A stretch of DNA of 64,000 nt from Hibiscus mutabilis (GCA_019671005.1 CM033712.1:75838479-75902478); one strand, 5' to 3'. Positions 45,015 through 56,539 are shown, counted from the stretch's first letter. Notes: generated by a model from the sequence alone, not told the origin. Numbers and translations: made by a program.

Positions 45015-46425
45015 TAATTTTTTATAATAATTATTACTTAACTTTACTCTCAGACCTATTTTAATCACTGAAGTTTCAAAACTTCAATTTACTCATTAAA
45101 CTTTAAACATTAGACTTTTTAGTCACTCTTCTGTTAACTTTGTTAATGTAAGATGACATGGATTTTTTAAATGGTTTTTCAACCACGTGGGAAATTAGTC
45201 ATTTAAAAACTGATAAATAAAAATTAAATTTAAAGATTTAAATTCATATTTAAGGAACCCTAGCCCTAATAACATCTTTAGCATTCAAAAGAAAGGGAAA
45301 ATTGAAGACGACAGTGTTGAAGAAGAAGACAGCTTGGTTTCTCAATTTTTTGGTTGACTCACCGAGAATCTTGTCGTAAATTTTCACCACTTTTGGCATC
45401 CCTTTCGGCATCACATCCTTCACCGTGGTTTTCCAAACGACCAGAAAGTCGCCAATAGGAGCAAGCTAAGATCAATAGAGCAAAAGGTATGAGACCCACC
45501 ATCGTTGCAAGGCCTCAAAAAAGTAGGGCACGAGTGAGTGCCATTGCCGACGGTGACCATGAGAGCATGGTTATTGCTTTTACTGTGTTACCGTTTCTTT
45601 ATAAACTTCGATTTCTTGTTAATGGAGAAGGTGGTGGTTTGGTTGAGGTAGAGAAGAAGAAAGTGAAGAGTGTAAAACCTGCAAAACAGAGAAGGTGAGG
45701 ACTGTTATTTATAAGTATGGAAAGTATGAACCTGCAAAACAAAGAAGGTGCCATGTACCCACAACCCCAGGGGCATAAAGGTAACATCAACACGGTAAAG
45801 CCTTTAAATAAGATGCATTCTAACTTAGGAAAGTCAATACATCAAAGCCCTCAAAACTAGTACCACTCAAAGCAGAACCATTTTCCTTTGTCGCCGTGAA
45901 CAACCACATATCTTAAAAGTCGAAGCTCGAACTGAACTCGGGAGGAGTACATATTTGAATGGAAAAACACATAAAATTCGGGGTCTGATTCGACTGAAAC
46001 GGAGTGAGAAAAGCAGTTTTGGAGATGAAACCAAAGGCATTATCAAAAGGGTTGTTGGAGAAGAAATAAGAGAAACAAGATTTAGGAGGCAAGAAAGGAG
46101 GTTTGCGAGGGAGAACAAGAAGCTGAGAAATCAAGTGGTGGTGGTGGTGAAGGAGGAGACTGCCTTCAACCCAAAAAATCTCAAATGTTCAATACACTGC
46201 GTTTTGGGTCTTTATATTTTTCTTTCTTTACCAATGTGTTTTTTTATATTAATATTTTTATTTATTTAATCCATGTCATAACGGTGTTAGAAAGCTAACG
46301 GAAGAGTAACCGAAGAAATTCAATATTTAAAGTTTAGTGAGTAAATTGAACGTTTTGAAATTTCAGTGACTAAAATAGGTCTGAGAGTAAAGTTTAATGA
46401 TGATTTATGTAATTTATCCTTAAGT
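45015..46425. mobile_element. 1.4-kb long-TIR (Pack-MULE-like) element with chimeric interior
   Basis: Arms of about 160 bp: the left (about 45015-45185, with ACTTTACTCTCAGACCTATT) is inverted at the right (46265-46425, with AATAGGTCTGAGAGTAAAGT). The interior (45250-46200) is less AT-rich and gene-like, with a TAAGGAACCCTAGCCC leader-like block, open frames at 45489-45698 and 45955-46269, and an internal repeat of CCTGCAAAACAGAGAAGGTG at 45677 and 45731. No transposase seen. Capture of host exons is inferred. Confidence 0.65.
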
Positions 46426-46792
46426 CAATTAAGTCGGAAAATTAATTCAATTATGACAATTAGATCAATTTTGACTGTTAAAAATATTAAAAATGTTATA
46501 TTTCTGAAAATTTCATGTGAAATCACCCTAACGTGACATGTAGCACCAATTGAGATAAAAAAACGTAAAATTTAGTAGTCAAATGGGTAAATTATTAAAT
46601 TTTCGAAGTACAATAACTTAATTGGATGTAAAAAATTTAATGGTTTAATTATTTTTCAAAAGTTCGAAAACTTCTAACACCCTTAAATAATCCTTTAATG
46701 TTATTTGGTCATACAGTCAGACTGACTAGGAAACCTTGTCAATCGTATTCAATTGTCACGATCCTCTTGTGAGCAATGAACACAATAAGATG

Positions 46793-47173
46793 GGAAATTC
46801 TAAAAAGAGACCCGCTAAAAAGAGGCTAAAAAAGGCGGGTACACAAATTCTTACAAATACTTGTAAGGATTTATGCATATGTACCGAAATTTTTACAAAA
46901 ACAGTAAGAAATTCGTTATATACATAAATGCTTACCATTTTTACGTACATACCGAAATTCTTACAAAAATAATAAGCATTTGTGTATATACCGAATTTCT
47001 TACTGTTTTTGTAAGAATTTCGCTACATATGCATAAATCCTTACAAAATTAGTAAACATTTATGTATATACCGAATTTCTTACTGTTTTTGTAAGAATTT
47101 CGGTACATATGCACAAATCCGTATTTGTAAGGATTTGTGTACCCGCCTTTTTTAGCCTCTTTTTAGAATTTCC
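46793..47173. mobile_element. 381-bp near-perfect foldback hairpin
   Basis: The sequence from GGAAATTCTAAAAAGAG through CTAAAAAAGGCGGGTACACA to the centre (about 46983) is repeated in reverse complement to TTTTAGAATTTCC at 47173. Arms also contain nested copies of TTCTTACTGTTTTTGTAAGAAT-like small palindromes. A transcript would fold into a stem of roughly 185 bp. Non-coding. Confidence 0.85.
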
Positions 47174-47736
47174 CCCCTCTAGATGTGTATGGTTAAATCT
47201 TATATTTTAGCATAATAGGGCAATTACTACCATAATTTGCTCACTCTTTAATGGCTTGAAAATGATATTAAAGTTGAGTAAAAATTAAAAATACCTTAAT
47301 AATTTCATATAAGTTTATAACGCTAGATTAAAGGACCAGTCAGAAATCAAGATAGATTCTTTATATATAATCAAGAAAGGAACATGGTTCAAACCTTAGA
47401 CAAGATGTCAACGACACCTAAACACCATGACTTATAATGACTAAAAAAGATCCATCGCGCTGAGTCAAGTCATTCGAATCTGAGATTTTGTTCAATCAGA
47501 AGTCAGGCCACAATATTTGCTGGGAAACTTGCTAGATTACATGAAATGATATGGAAAACAAAGTTTCCTCTACAGTATGAGTATATATCAAACATAACGG
47601 AAAAGATTGACAGATTCGCCTTGCAATTCTTTCGACTGCCTACAAATATCTCAAAACTAAAATAGACAAGCCGCAACTTCAAGTTTCTCTTTAACTAGTT
47701 CATGGCTGGCATTGCAGTTGCTCCCCAAAAAGTTGC
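47174..47736. other. 3' flank of the MCTS1-like gene
   Basis: AT-rich spacer and probable 3' UTR of the minus-strand gene; no other feature was noticed. Confidence 0.4.
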
Positions 47737-49693
47737 TCAGTCTAGCCGCTCCATCTGAGAAATAACGTAATGCAAAGACGAATTTAATAACAATATAAAA
47801 AAGTTTGACATATGAATGCTTATTATCATAGATGCCTTGTAATAAGTCGACTGAAAAACAGACAACTAAGAGTGCTTTATTCCATCAGAAACACCTAATG
47901 GTTTAAGTATATTTACCTTCCATAGTCCATCGTTGAGGTAATGCATGTTGTCTACCTCAATTCCCTTGTTGATTGCCTTTCTGCAAATGGAAATGAACAC
48001 AGTTATTGCAGTTTAACAACATTTAGCTAGCATGAAAGTCCTTCTCGGTTTGGAAATAGATAATATGTAAGACTATTGGAACTAGACCACAAAAAAGAAA
48101 AGGATATTTTATAACGACGGACAGAACCAGCACAGTAATGTCATGTTCCCAGCTAAGTTACTCTCCTTTAAGGCAGGAGGAAGAAAAATACTGTGCCTTT
48201 CAAGTTCAAGTTTCGCAATCCGTTTATGCAGAGAAACAACTAGAAAATAACTCACATGTCTTTAGCTGACATTTTGGTAAAGCCAATAGCGAGAGCATGT
48301 TGTTTTCCTTCAGCCATTATTGCCTGAGAGGATTAGTTGGCATGTCAGATATTGGGAAGATGTAAAACAAACAATGTAAACTGTGACGGAGAAGATGAAC
48401 CGTACCACAGGAGTTTCTGCTTCCACTTCATCATCCAAAAAACCACCGGGGGATGTAAGGCCAGGACACATTATGTTTGCACCAGCAAGGACGAATTTTA
48501 TCGCACCACGATCCACTTGAAACTTTTTCATTATGTTCGGATCTGCAAAACCAAGACACATAACAGTCATATTTGGTTTTCCATAACAGTAGGAAACATG
48601 AGAGTAAAGCACAAAGCCATCATAGAAGAGAACAGAGCTTGTCATCTTTATAGTTGACAAGAGCCAATCAGCCAAGTAAACAATCATATAATCAAATGCA
48701 TAATCATCCTATAATCTTGTCTGAACACCACTCAAATAAACGAGGATCAAAACAGAAGAAAACCCAATTACGAGATACTTACATTGGTGAAGGAGTCTGA
48801 GAGTAGGCATGTATGGTCCATCACGAATATTGAAGAATAGCGGAACACTGTTAACTAAAACCAGATTTAAATGGTTTTGACTGCAACCGAAAGAAACTGT
48901 TAGCATCATGTCTCAAGTACGCGTGCCAAAACAATAGTTAAAGGAGAAACAAACCATTTCACAACAATCAATGGAGCCTTCTTTGGAAGCAAATCATCCA
49001 GAACAGGCTCAAGTCCCGGGTACTGCAGAAATGCACCAATACATCATATAAAAAACCCAATTAATTTCAGAATTTACCCGTTATCGCAATTATTGAAACC
49101 AAAATAATTAGATACTCTAGATTTACACCTCCTCAGCGATGCTTTGCCGAATTTTTCGCTGCACAGATGCTTTCACTTGGTTTTGTGAAGACACATCTTC
49201 AGATTAAAATCTACAAAAAAGTGGAAAAAGTTACTGAATATGGAAAAATCGGCAATCTAACCGTAACCCAAACATCAAATTGAAAGATTGGAAGTACCCT
49301 AAGCATATAATATCTCAGCTATTAGTAATTAAATGGTTATATAGTTCTTGCAAATGGTTGAAAACTTGGCTAATTTGTGCATTAACAAACAAAAAGCTTG
49401 CATGAAAAACATAAACTCAATCACTCACAATGAGTGACCATCATTACCCAATGCTCAAACTACCCTATAAAGCATTAAAATTCTTGCAAACTAGCCCAAA
49501 ATTCCAATAACCCAGAATAGATATTCTAAAACCAAATCACAACAAAGAGAAAACAACAGTTTCCTTTATAGTTAGACTAATCCCATTCTTCTCCATTACT
49601 TCAATCTGTAGCCAAAGGAATTCCAATCCATGGACATGCAAAGACCAAGATATATATAATCATAATCAATAAAAACGCTTACTTCTTGAACAT
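47737..49693 (-). pseudogene. MCTS1: MCTS1/Tma20-like PUA-domain protein gene with stop at codon 6
   Basis: Eight minus-strand exons: 49693-49683, 49210-49129, 49022-48955, 48880-48783, 48542-48406, 48323-48256, 47980-47917 and 47754-47737. GT-AG junctions and phases all agree, giving exactly 182 codons, the size of the 181-residue MCTS1 family (VKASVQRKIRQSIAEE, YPGLEPVLDDLLPKKAPLIV, CPGLTSPGGFLDDEVEAETP, AEGKQHALAIGFTKMSAKD, GLWKMERLD). The one defect is TAA at 49206-49204, codon 6, where relatives have Ser or Cys after MFKKF. MCTS1 pairs with DENR in translation re-initiation and ribosome recycling; residues about 94-173 form the PUA domain. The next in-frame Met lies in the YMPTLRLLHQ segment (about residue 79), which would drop the N-terminal domain. 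Either a recent pseudogene, an allele or sequence error, or a different first exon. Confidence 0.85.
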
Positions 49694-49899
49694 ATTGATG
49701 AGAACTGTGAAGATCTTTGAAGGATCTGAGTTGGGATCACAAAGAAGAAAACCTCTGCCGCTGGGTGTAGCACTGCCCTTCACTTGCTCAGAATCTGAAT
49801 AACGATTCGCACAGCGACTTTCACGCGTTGGTACTGGAAGACGAACCCAAAACGAGACGGGGCCTTGGCCCTAAGATAAAATGGTGAGATTGTTTTTAA

Positions 49900-50530
49900 G
49901 CCCTTCTTTAAATTTAATTATTCAATTTAATCCCTCAACTGTTGAACATAAATTATGAACTTTGAACCCCCCCACCATTTGTATTTTTCTTCCGATCCCT
50001 CGACAAAAGATTCTTGACTTCGCAAATAAAATACTAAAATAGTGACAGAGTTATCAAAAACATAAAAATTATGGGATCCTAAAGGTAAGATCTTGTTGGA
50101 GGTGACATAAAATTAAAGAAAACAAATGAATAAACTAAAAAAATCGCCTTAAATTAATTTAAATTCAATTATTAATTTTAAAGGGTAAAAATATAAAATT
50201 TGTATTTAAATAAAGGGAAAAAAGACTAAATTGAATTATTGGCTTTTAAAAGGGATTAAAAGTGCAAACCAACCATTAAAGCCAGGTAAGGATGGACTTT
50301 CGATCAAGTCGAGTCGAGAAATTTCAAGTTAGCCGAGTTGAAGAGTCATATTTTATAACTCAAACTTCATTTAAAATTTTTTCTAGTCGAGTTACTCGAG
50401 TTTTTGTTCAAATTTAATTGTAAACATTTATAATGTCATAGTATTAGTTAGTTACAATTTAAACGTTTTCTATAACCATATACAATACACATATATATTT
50501 CTTCATTTTTTTTCATATGTGATATATATG
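49900..50530. other. Spacer, no gene recognised
   Basis: 5' flank of the MCTS1-like gene followed by AT-rich sequence. 50290-50410 has GTCGAGT/ACTCGAGT words. No domain-bearing frame was found. Confidence 0.4.
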
Positions 50531-50534
50531 GCTA

Positions 50535-50705
50535 TATTTTGATATACAAGTTGGGTAAAAAAAATTTAAAACCTTTATATTTAAACTATAAAAATCTAAA
50601 ACCTAAATCAATAACTCTAACACCCTAAATCATAAACGCTAAACCTTAACCTCTAAATTCTAACCCTGAATCTTGAATTCTAAACCCTACATCCTAAATT
50701 CCAAA
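50535..50705. repeat. Truncated telomere-like-core element
   Basis: The left end ATATTTTGATATACAAGTTG, then GGTAAAAAAAATTT, matches the left end of the 59.14-kb element. It is followed by about ten degenerate CCTAAA/CCCTAAA units. The right terminal repeat is missing: at about 50705 the sequence changes to a coding-like fragment. Confidence 0.6.
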
Positions 50706-50879
50706 ACCCCTAACACTCGACTCGACGGAGCTGGCATCGGCTACAGCTTGAGGGTACGTGATGTTGTCTCCATTCTTTGGTGGGAGTGTGAGAACAAAGA
50801 GCGAGCAAGACCATCCTTGTGAGGCATTTTGGAACTTGGAAATGTATGACAGGTTAGGATCATAACTTGATTGCAACAT
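50706..50879 (-). other. Coding-like fragment, unknown
   Basis: A minus-strand open frame (SYISKFQNASQGWSCSLFVL, then PPKNGDNITYPQAVADAS) with much less AT-bias than its surroundings, directly abutting the broken end of the telomere-like element. It looks like a piece of a conserved protein, but I cannot name the family. No splice partners seen. Confidence 0.25.
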
Positions 50880-51249
50880 TGTTAGAGAATAATAGTTGGA
50901 GTTCCAATTAACTTCTAAACTTTAAACTGTTTAATCGAACCTTTAAAGTATCAATATCATATCAATAAAATCTTTTAATCAGTCTTATCATAAAACATAC
51001 CGTAAATACACTTGTGTTTCAAAATTTAATAAAATATTTTTAAATATGTTCCATGTCATGTTCACAAACTATCATTTGATGTCCAAAATAACTTCAAACA
51101 AAAGAACCTTAATTGGTACCAACAACCAACTGATCTAGCGGGATGAAATGTTACATTCTCTAAGCAAGGTCATGAGTTCAAATCTTGACTTTGTGAAGAG
51201 AAAAAAATTAGGTTGGGAGGATCGCCCCATATTAGGCCTTTACAAAATC

Positions 51250-51322
51250 TGATATGAATTAGTCGACCAATGAGTCAAACACGAGTGATTGATATGAATT
51301 AGTCGACCAATGAGTCAAACCC
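51250..51322 (+). repeat. Tandem duplication, ~41-bp period
   Basis: TGATATGAATTAGTCGACCA, then ATGAGTCAAAC, occurs twice with no change (from about 51250 and 51291), separated by ACGAGTGAT. Confidence 0.8.
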
Positions 51323-51529
51323 TACTCATGCAATTTTTATACTTAAAGATTTCAGTCTAATTTAAAACCTAACCTATATTAGCAAAAATTATAGCCTACC
51401 TACACAAATTCTTCATCTTCACTGTCGTGGGATTGACCCAAAACATAAACTCAATGATTTGAATGGAATATAGAGGTTATGTCATTTTCTTTCAAACAAA
51501 AATCTAGGTATAAAATCATGCGTAATTAT

Positions 51530-51780
51530 TCTATAGACAGACTTTACCCTTAAGGTTTAAAGATTCAGTTTAGGATGTAAGGTTTAAGGTTTAAATTTAT
51601 GGGTTAGAATTTAGAGTTTATAAGTTAAAACTTAGATCCCTCGTCATATTACTATAAACCTAACCTCTAAACACTAAATTCTTACCCCTAAACCTAAACT
51701 TCTAAACCATACACCCTATAAACTCTAAAACTAAGACAAAAAACTTTTTGTTTCACATCCCGTGTATTGAATTTACTATA
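51530..51780. mobile_element. Telomere-like-core element
   Basis: Degenerate GGTTTA/TTTAGG units (51550-51640) give way to the opposite strand sense, CCTAAAC/ACCCTA (51655-51730), so the core is itself an inverted repeat. The right end TTTCACATCCCGTGTATTGA, then ATTTACTATATAT, resembles the right end of the element at 53.47-53.78 kb. Confidence 0.55.
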
Positions 51781-52309
51781 TATCCCTTCAATAATTCAAT
51801 GTGTTTCATGATTTTCCAACTCCACAATCAGCGCATGTATATATCTTTTCTAAGGGGAATGAATCACAGTTGATTTTATACATTATCGCTTTCACATTAA
51901 CCTTTCATCAATTGACCTACAGTTTAAGCCTTATCTGTTCTTCAAGAACAAGCCATGGGGATTTAGTGCTTATTATTTTTGCTGATGTGATTCAGTTCTG
52001 CAGAACTGAAGGAAACATCACACAAGTTAGATATTCAGGCAATGGTGGAAACAATTATAACTTTACGAGAATCTTTTGAATACAACAACAGAAAAATGAA
52101 AACGGCATCACATTGTGTTGATGAATGGTGCATTCACAATTTCCAGAATGAAACTAGTGAATTAATGTGAGAGGGGGCAACTAATTTGAAAAGTCAGACT
52201 CAAAGAAGGACCGAAAGTGAAAGATTTTCTTGACTTTTTTCTCAGCATGCTTACACAGTAGCAAGCGAATAGAAATTATCTGTTTTTTCCTATTTCTAAT
52301 CATGCCCCA

Positions 52310-52640
52310 TACTAAAAATAATATGTTTAGGGTTAGATTTTAGGTAATTGATGGTATGATGTATTTTAGGGTTTAAAATTTAAAATTTAGGGTTAGAGTT
52401 TGGTTTTTAATTCTTTTAGTGTTGGTATAAAAAGGAATAGAGAATTTTTATGTGTACTAAGCATATTTAGTTAGAACAAATCCTCTGTCACTTTTTGATG
52501 TCTTACAGCATAAAAATTAGGTTTAGAGTTTAAGGTTAGGGTTCAAGATTATGGTGCAGAGTTTAGCTTTTAGGATTTAAGATTTAGAAATTATGGTTAG
52601 GATTAGGGTTTAGTTTTTGTGGTTAAACTATGTTTTTGGT
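52310..52640. repeat. Two degenerate telomere-like (TTTAGGG) patches
   Basis: 52325-52430 and 52515-52625 each hold several TTTAGGG/GTTAGGGTTT-type units. The terminal repeats of the other family members are not evident. A further weaker patch of opposite sense lies at 52930-52990. Confidence 0.5.
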
Positions 52641-53081
52641 CCCTTTGTTATGCTCTAATTTATGATGTGATCACTATACTTTAATTAAGCATAATTTAGT
52701 CTTTGTTTTTTACTTTTGTTATGCTCAAATTGAGTTAATTATTCCGGTTAACATGGCTGATTACTAGAGAAGAATCAAAGAAATAAGCTTTAAAGTTGCA
52801 CAATAATAGCAAAGTTAAAGTAACACTATAGCTTGCACTTTGTAATGCTTGAGAGCTTCATTCTGCCATGTTTGTTCAGGGTTTTCTTTCCATATAAACT
52901 TTATTTTACACAACATGTCTATTTTAAGCTTAGATCCAAAAAACCTTAAATTTTAAATTCTAAATCATAAACTCTAAAATCCTTTATTTTGATGCAATTC
53001 TAACTTTTATGTGGTAGTAGAAGGAGCAAAACTATAATTTGACCAAAGTTTATCATAATTTAAGTTGATGTTTTCCATAGG

Positions 53082-53387
53082 TTTTGGAGGCTATCAATTC
53101 CAGTGGGAAGTACCATGGATGATCCAATGGTGAACCCTTTCGGACCTTATAGCCAAAGCCCTGCAAAGGTGCCGCTGGATCCGATTTCGGTGGTGGTCGG
53201 TGGCGGTGAAATACTGAGAGATAGGGTTGAGGACTGTGCTACAAAGTTGAGACAACTGGGGAAGAAGGTTGAATTTGTGGAGTTTGAAGGCCAACAACAT
53301 GGGTTCTTCACTGATCATCCCTTTTCTGAAGTGGCAGAGAAAGTGATGCAACATATAAGAAACTTCATCTCAGATAACTCCAATTGA
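53082..53387 (+). pseudogene. Orphan 3' exon of a plant carboxylesterase (CXE family)
   Basis: From a 3' splice-like TTTTCCATAG at 53080, an open frame of 101 codons encodes FWRLSIPVGSTMDDPMVNPF to the stop TGA at 53385-53387. It includes DPISVVVGGGEILRDR (region of the triad Asp) and the triad His in EGQQHGFFTDHPF. This is the C-terminal third of gibberellin-receptor-like carboxylesterases (CXE15/17 type). The N-terminal part with the HGGG and GxSxG motifs was not found in the upstream 3 kb, where telomere-like elements lie instead. It cannot encode an active esterase alone. Confidence 0.8.
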
Positions 53388-53469
53388 AGGCTTACATATG
53401 GGCTTTTTTTAATCAATACATTTGGTTATTTTTAGATATATACATATAATAATAGGTTTTATATATGGG

Positions 53470-53780
53470 TAATTTTATCATACGCCGGCGAAAGAAACTT
53501 TTTGTTTTTATAAGGCCCGTAATTTTATAGGGGTTAAAGATTTAGTTTAGGGTTTATATAGTTTAGGAGTTTAGGTTTATGTGTTTAAAATTTAGGGATT
53601 GTAGTTTGAATTTAAGGTTTATGGTTAAAATTTAGGGTTTATCAAGTAAAACTTAAATTCCTAGCCTCTAAACCCTAAACCTAAACCCTTAAACTATGAA
53701 CCCTAAATTAAATCTTTAGCCTCTAAAGTTTAGACACTTGTAAAAATAAAAAAAAATTCACCGCCACATGAGATATTTAC
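53470..53780. mobile_element. Telomere-like-core element
   Basis: The left end GGGTAATTTTATCATACGCC, then GGCGAAAGAAAC, is inverted at the right end (TTCACCGCCACATGAGATAT, then TTACT). Between them GGTTTA/TTTAGGG units (53530-53645) are followed by AAACCCTAAAC units (53670-53720), so the whole element folds back. It lies just after the carboxylesterase fragment. Confidence 0.65.
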
Positions 53781-54170
53781 TATATATATACTCTTATTAA
53801 ACATCTTTTACATATTCTTCGGGTTTATATTATTTCTCTGTTGTATTGTATTGTGTTTTAGTCATTTTTATCATACTATATGATAGTGCATATGAAATAA
53901 GGTTTGTTCCAGAGGTTTAATAATTGCTTAACGAGTGTTTGGCCCTTTTTTTTATTAAATGGAGGAGTATTACATTTTCATGTCGAGATATGAATTTATA
54001 CAAGATAAGATAAATATCCTTATCACTAGATCAATCAGTAGATCTTAGTGTTTGGCCTCTTTGTTACTCTATCGTATTATGTAGAGATATTTTTATTATT
54101 AAAGTAAATGTTAGAATTTGAACTGGTACATATGAGTATTCTTGGTCACTCAACTAAGGATGAGTTTATC

Positions 54171-54653
54171 ACGCTCGACGAGTACCGCTGAGCACTATTA
54201 AATTAATTTATAAAAATTAAAATCTAAATGACTCAACGTATAATTATAAATTATTTAAAATAAAATTTTAATTAAACTATTTTCCATATATATAATATTT
54301 TTTAATTTTTTTTAAAAATAATTAGATCAAATATCAACCTTAGTCGATTTAAAAAATAAAAACTCGAAACCTAAAAACCTAAACTTGAAACTCAAAACAC
54401 TAAACTCTAAATCTTAAACCATAAATTCAAATATTGGGTTTTAGGTTTAGGGTTTCTAGTTTCGAGTTTCAGGTTTAGGATTTAGTAGTTAATATTTGAT
54501 CCAATTATTTTTTAAAAAAAGTAAAAAATTATATATATGGAAATAATTTAATTAATATTATATTTTAAATAATTTATAATTATATGTTTAGTCTTTAAAT
54601 TTTCTAATTTTTATTAATTAATTTAATAGTACTCAGCGATACTAGTCGAGCGT
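54171..54653. mobile_element. 483-bp foldback element with telomere-like centre
   Basis: The whole element is a palindrome centred at about 54425. Outer ends ACGCTCGACGAGTACCGCTG and, inverted, ACGCTCGACTAGTATCGCTG differ at a few bases, and the arms run to a loop where AAACCTAAAC-type units meet GGTTTAGGGTTT. No coding capacity. A transcript would make a stem of about 230 bp. Confidence 0.85.
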
Positions 54654-55059
54654 TGTAGAATTTTCCTCACCTAATTAATAATTTTCCGCCTCTTTGTTAC
54701 TTTTATATTTATATTACAGTTAAAATCTTTATCTTATTTGTAGATGTAATAAACAGAATCTGAATCACATAAATAATATTTTCTTTGTACATGAATTGAT
54801 TTTGTATTTGAGCCACATTTTTGTAGACTTTGTTGGAGTAGGTTTTATAATAAAAAATATAGAGAAAATATTTCATGGATTAGTAGTGAAATATCTTTTC
54901 CATAAAACGATTAATCTTTATCGTAATCGTCACCATATGTCAGTGACGTTATTATCTAATATAAAAATGACCCTATTTTAGTAAATAAAATCCAACAAAC
55001 ATACTTTTTAAATGCATTTCCCCCTAATTTTACTCTAATTTTTACAAACATCTTGTATT

Positions 55060-55447
55060 ATGGTTTAAATCTTTTAATAATATTTATCATTATAATAAAA
55101 AAAATTAATATTTATTATTAAAGACCTATTCTTAAAATTTAATTTATTCTATTATGTGTTATTAGGGTCCAATTCTTTTTACTAGTTATTTGGAGCCCAT
55201 TTTTTAATATTTGTTTATTAGAGTTCTTATTTTTTTTTAATATTTGTTATAAGAGTCTACTCTTAAATTTTATTTTTGTCCAATATTTATTTTTCAGGGT
55301 CTATTTTTTTTCTTTTTTCTCTAATACTTGTTATTAGGGGTTTAATATTTTTTAACACTTGTTATTAGGGTCTAATTTTTTCAATATTTGTTATTAATAA
55401 CATACACTTAAAATTTAATTTGTTTTCTAATACTTGTTATTAGGGGC
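55060..55447 (+). repeat. Degenerate ~45-60-bp tandem array (TACTTGTTATTAGGG...)
   Basis: AATA(C/T)TTGTTATTAGGG(T/C)CTAATTTT and close variants recur about eight times with irregular spacing and merge into the 202-bp tandem duplication that follows. Confidence 0.6.
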
Positions 55448-55851
55448 CTAAATTTTACAATATTTATTATTATAGACATACTCTTGAAATTTCTTTTTTC
55501 TCATTATTTATTATAAGGGCCTAATTTTTAGGCTTGTTGTTAGACCACCTAAATCCCATAAATAAACATGTTTCAATTGTAATCCTTTTTAGGTAAAAAG
55601 TCTCTTTCTTTTAACAAATCTTAATTTTAATCTTAATCATATCTAGAGCCTAATTTTTGCAATATTTATTATTATAGACATACTCTTGAATTTTCTTTTT
55701 TCTCATTATTTATTATAATGACCTAATTTTTAGGTTTGTTGCTAGACTACCTAAATCCCATAAATAAACATGTTTCAATTGTAATCCTTTTTAGGTAAAA
55801 AGTCTCTTTCTTTTAAAAATTTTTAATTTTAATCTTAATCATATCTAAAGG
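55448..55851 (+). repeat. 202-bp tandem duplication, two nearly identical units
   Basis: 55448-55649 and 55650-55851 align over their full length (TTATTATTATAGACATACTC, then AAATCCCATAAATAAACATG, then AGGTAAAAAGTCTCTTTCTT in both) with only a handful of differences, so the duplication is recent. Confidence 0.85.
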
Positions 55852-56539
55852 AAATGGAAAGAAAAATTCTAACAAATGTAATAAGGTGTTCTTAGTTGGT
55901 CAGCAATTTTATCAAACGGCTAAATTTACTTACTAGTAAAGAATCTCCTTTTAAATGGAAAAAACCTCGGCACTTTTATTGTTTGGCTTTTCTTGACAAT
56001 GGCATGTGATAATTTTCTTTTTTAGCATAAGTATTTCTATTGACTTTTATTAATTAATTTTAAATAAATATTATATAGACCTGTAATTCATTGAAAACAC
56101 AAAAATAATAGCATGTGTATACAATACAAGAAATGGTTTAAAGGATTCTCATTCAACCAAATTAAATGGGCCCTAAATTTAACCACCCCACCTAGCCCAA
56201 GTCAATCATTTATACATTCATGCAATCAAACACATCAGAAAACCGACACACCGGTCGATGTCATTAACTTTTGCATTAATATTTTTTTATTTGTATTCAA
56301 CTCATTGGTCAATTAATTAGGGTTAATTTTCTCCGTTCACAACGTTAGAATTCAAATCTTCTAATCTTGCTTAAGAGACCTAATGTCTCATCCCGCTAGA
56401 TCAATTGATTGTTGATTTTACATTAATACTTGACCAGCATATGCCACAATCAAAATCACTACATTGTATAGTTCATCTTCATACTAAAAGAGTCAACAAA
56501 GTCCAAATTGTTCCATACACCATTGTGTTCATCTTCAAC

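Noticed and set aside
46736..46950. Open frames in the 46.8-kb hairpin
   Set aside because: Frames arise from the palindrome and lack any protein-like pattern.
28980..54480. True interstitial telomere or chromosome-fusion site
   Set aside because: The TTTAGGG-like units are degenerate, short, sometimes inverted within one element and bounded by terminal repeats, so they are transposon-like rather than a telomere remnant.
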